A DNA stretch of 44,462 nt from a virus. The stretch lies in IMG/VR virus record IMGVR_UViG_3300046457_000243, positions 1-44,462 of that record; one strand, written 5' to 3'. This document shows positions 43,460 to 44,462 of this stretch, in pieces. Under the pieces are notes generated by a model. That model ran no database searches and had not been told where the DNA came from. It saw only the letters and a list, made by a program, of their open reading frames with translations. A program made the position numbers and the translations under genes. Numbering within the stretch: the stretch's first letter is position 1; every line of letters begins with the position of its first letter.

Positions 43460-43789
43460 GTGAAGCGGCTTAATACCTACGCGGCTTCGGCCGCGCTCGC
43501 GGGGGCGCTCGTCCTCACCGGCTGTGGGTCGGACCTCGACCACGGCACGATCACCGGCAAGCGGTACGTGCCCGAGGACACCTACACGTACATGCAGCCG
43601 GTCTACACCACGCAGTGCTCGGGATCGGGTTCGTCGCAGGTCTGCTACTCGACCATCTCGATGTACATACCCGTCACGCAGACGGACCCCGAGTGCTACC
43701 GGCTGGACCTTCGGGACGGCAAGAAGACCGGACACGTGTGCGTGTCCAAGTCGGCCTGGGAGAAGGCCAAGAAGGGCGGTACCTGGTGA
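43460..43789 (+). CDS. Putative lipoprotein (109 aa)
   Basis: It starts at GTG with GGGGA upstream. The product has a signal peptide ending in the lipobox LTGC (Cys22), followed by a hydrophilic mature part with several Cys (TTQCSGSGSSQVCYSTISM; PECYRLDL; HVCVSKSA), possibly disulphide-bonded. CTTAATACC lies at codon 4 (43469-43477, KRLNTY), the first copy after the gap. A phage lipoprotein may act in superinfection exclusion; inference. The palindromic operator at 43422 precedes it. Confidence 0.8.
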   Translation: MKRLNTYAASAALAGALVLTGCGSDLDHGTITGKRYVPEDTYTYMQPVYTTQCSGSGSSQVCYSTISMYIPVTQTDPECYRLDLRDGKKTGHVCVSKSAWEKAKKGGTW

Positions 43790-44148
43790 ACGCGCCGATG
43801 ACGGAGGACCCGAGGTTCGAGCGCCTGCCGAAGTGGGTCAAGGACCGCGTCCATGCCAAGGACGAGCGGATCGCGCGCCTGGAGCAGGAGCTGGCCACGG
43901 CCCGCGAGTTGCTGAACGCGGGCCCGGAGGACGCCGCTGTGGTCATCGACCCGTACAGCGCGAACCGGCAGCCGCTGCCCGGCAACCCGACCATCGAGTT
44001 CCGGTGGAAGCGGGACGGCGAGAGGTTCTGGTCGTACTTCCTGGTGCGGCTGGAGGAGGACAGGCGGCTGGAGATCCACGCGAGCAGCAGTCTCGTGATC
44101 CACCCGTCCTCGGGCAACGCAGTACGAGCGGAGGTGATCGGTCGCTGA
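43786..44148 (+). CDS. Coiled-coil hypothetical protein (120 aa)
   Basis: It starts at GTG overlapping the lipoprotein stop (GTGA). The N-terminal half has a charged coiled coil (AKDERIARLEQELATARELL), the C-terminal half a beta-rich stretch (TIEFRWKRDGERFWSYFLVR). Similar small proteins are known in Streptomyces phages without function. The stop lies in a CTGA that may start the next ORF. Confidence 0.75.
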   Translation: MNAPMTEDPRFERLPKWVKDRVHAKDERIARLEQELATARELLNAGPEDAAVVIDPYSANRQPLPGNPTIEFRWKRDGERFWSYFLVRLEEDRRLEIHASSSLVIHPSSGNAVRAEVIGR

Positions 44149-44375
44149 GCCTCAACGACTTCGAGCAGCGCGTCATCAACAGGTACCGGGCACTGTCCCG
44201 GCCCGAGACAGAGAGGAGACGGAAGTGGTTCGGCTTAATACCTAACCCGGGTATTCGGGTGCCCGGCAGGCGGCGAACCTACCGGGCACCTGTCCCACCA
44301 CGAGAGGTGTCGTCTCTCCATGGGACTCCCCAAGCCTATCCAGAGCTGGCGCGAGAACCGCGCGAGCAAGACTGA
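44145..44375 (+). CDS. Possible CTG-started hypothetical ORF (76 aa)
   Basis: A frame with protein-like sequence (LNDFEQRVINRYRALSRPET) runs from a CTG overlapping the previous stop (CTGA), with GGAGG ten bases upstream. No ATG/GTG/TTG is available at the right place. If real, the CTTAATACC copy at 44234 would be read in a different phase (GLIP, with TTA and ATA codons), unlike every other copy. The second half (from about 44250) overlaps hairpins and the next gene and looks unconstrained. Low confidence. Confidence 0.3.
   Translation: MSLNDFEQRVINRYRALSRPETERRRKWFGLIPNPGIRVPGRRRTYRAPVPPREVSSLHGTPQAYPELAREPREQD
44225..44245 (+). CDS. Possible leader peptide MVRLNT
   Basis: GTG 44225 with a strong GAGAGGAG SD six bases upstream opens a six-codon frame ending at TAA 44245. 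Its last three codons are CTT-AAT-ACC, the dispersed word. Two alternative hairpins follow immediately. The arrangement looks like a translational attenuator upstream of the membrane protein at 44320, but it competes with the CTG-started reading. Speculative. Confidence 0.35.
   Translation: MVRLNT
44245..44290 (+). promoter_or_regulatory. Alternative hairpins before the last gene
   Basis: ACCCG (44245-44249) can pair with CGGGT (44256-44260), while GGTGCCCGG (44258-44266) can pair with CCGGGCACC (44282-44290). The 3' part of the first stem is shared with the second, so the two are mutually exclusive. The second lacks a long T run. Confidence 0.45.
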
Positions 44376-44462
44376 GACAGACCCTGTCTCGCCCCCGTCT
44401 CAGCCGTTCAACGGCCTGCACGCGACCGGTCTGGTCATCGGGTTCACTCTGATCCTGGTGGC
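44320..44462 (+). CDS. Membrane protein (3' end outside window)
   Basis: ATG 44320 has GAGAGGTG upstream. The 47 visible codons encode a hydrophilic start (MGLPKPIQSWRENRASKTET) followed by the beginning of a transmembrane helix (GLVIGFTLILV) at the window edge. The rest is missing. No family can be named. Confidence 0.6.
   Translation, partial: MGLPKPIQSWRENRASKTETDPVSPPSQPFNGLHATGLVIGFTLILV

Larger units (their letters stand above)
2917..44242 (+). repeat. Dispersed oriented word CTTAATACC (18 exact copies)
   Basis: Exact copies start at 2917, 3669, 4455, 6440, 7903, 9417, 10593, 11037, 13334, 15137, 18491, 18512, 19840, 20912, 24568, 26607, 43469 and 44234. Near copies start at 21509 (CTAAATACC), 22511 (CTTAATATC) and 25087 (CTTAATATG). 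All are on the plus strand; no GGTATTAAG was noticed on reading through. Every copy before 44234 lies inside a predicted gene and is read ctt-aat-acc (Leu-Asn-Thr). At six sites GAGG follows. Copies often fall in disordered or terminal segments, which suggests a tolerated nucleic-acid signal rather than a protein motif. Confidence 0.9.

Noticed and set aside
2917-44242. LNT as a protein tag or cleavage site
   Set aside because: The nucleotides are constant while flanking residues vary, and an LNT with different codons exists at about 3470; placement at termini and in linkers fits tolerance. A protein-level role cannot be fully excluded.

Overview
The window looks like part of a large, GC-rich double-stranded DNA phage of an actinobacterium, most likely a Streptomyces or a close relative. 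The reasons are the strong G/C preference at third codon positions, the scarcity of TTA codons, a WhiB-type iron-sulphur regulator, an AdoCbl-dependent (class II) ribonucleotide reductase with ThyX, a GH25 lysozyme, and long runs of tightly packed co-directional genes whose stops and starts overlap as ATGA, GTGA or TAATG. No terminase, portal, capsid protein, integrase or tRNA gene was recognised, so the virion and packaging genes probably lie outside the window. The assignment to a phage and host is inference.

Layout. 0-15.5 kb is a replication and nucleotide-metabolism module, all on the plus strand: a truncated SNF2-type helicase, a DUF4258-like protein, a MerR-like helix-turn-helix protein, a zinc-containing ssDNA-binding-like protein, a family A DNA polymerase, a class II RNR, a RecA-like ATPase, a PD-(D/E)XK resolvase, WhiB, a Cas4-like nuclease, ThyX, a dNMP kinase and a second small nuclease. 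15.5-20.3 kb holds a SpoVS-like protein, a set of unrecognised (possibly virion-associated) proteins and the GH25 endolysin. 20.3-26.9 kb holds a zinc protein, a possible nucleotidyltransferase, a ParB-like domain protein, membrane proteins, a TGT/DpdA-like protein fused to a four-cysteine domain, a DnaJ-type zinc knuckle and a secreted protein. 26.9-39.3 kb is an accessory arm of small, mostly unknown genes, where nearly every transcription unit repeats the same promoter plus leader plus Shine-Dalgarno cassette. 39.3-40.6 kb is the only minus-strand island, with two small genes and about 690 bases of non-coding DNA. 40.6-44.5 kb returns to plus-strand small genes: a winged-helix regulator, a lipoprotein, and a possible leader peptide before a truncated membrane protein.

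The most striking signal is a 9-base word, CTTAATACC. It occurs 18 times exactly (plus three near matches), always on the plus strand, and apart from a last copy in a possible six-codon leader ORF always inside genes read in the same phase (Leu-Asn-Thr). It occurs at 2.9-26.6 kb and again at 43.5-44.2 kb, and is absent from the accessory arm between. By a rough estimate less than 0.1 copy would be expected by chance on one strand. It behaves like an oriented nucleotide-level signal embedded in core genes. A second dispersed system is a family of operator-like elements (ATTACGGCTT / GAAGACGTAAT and complements) sitting in or beside promoters throughout the window.
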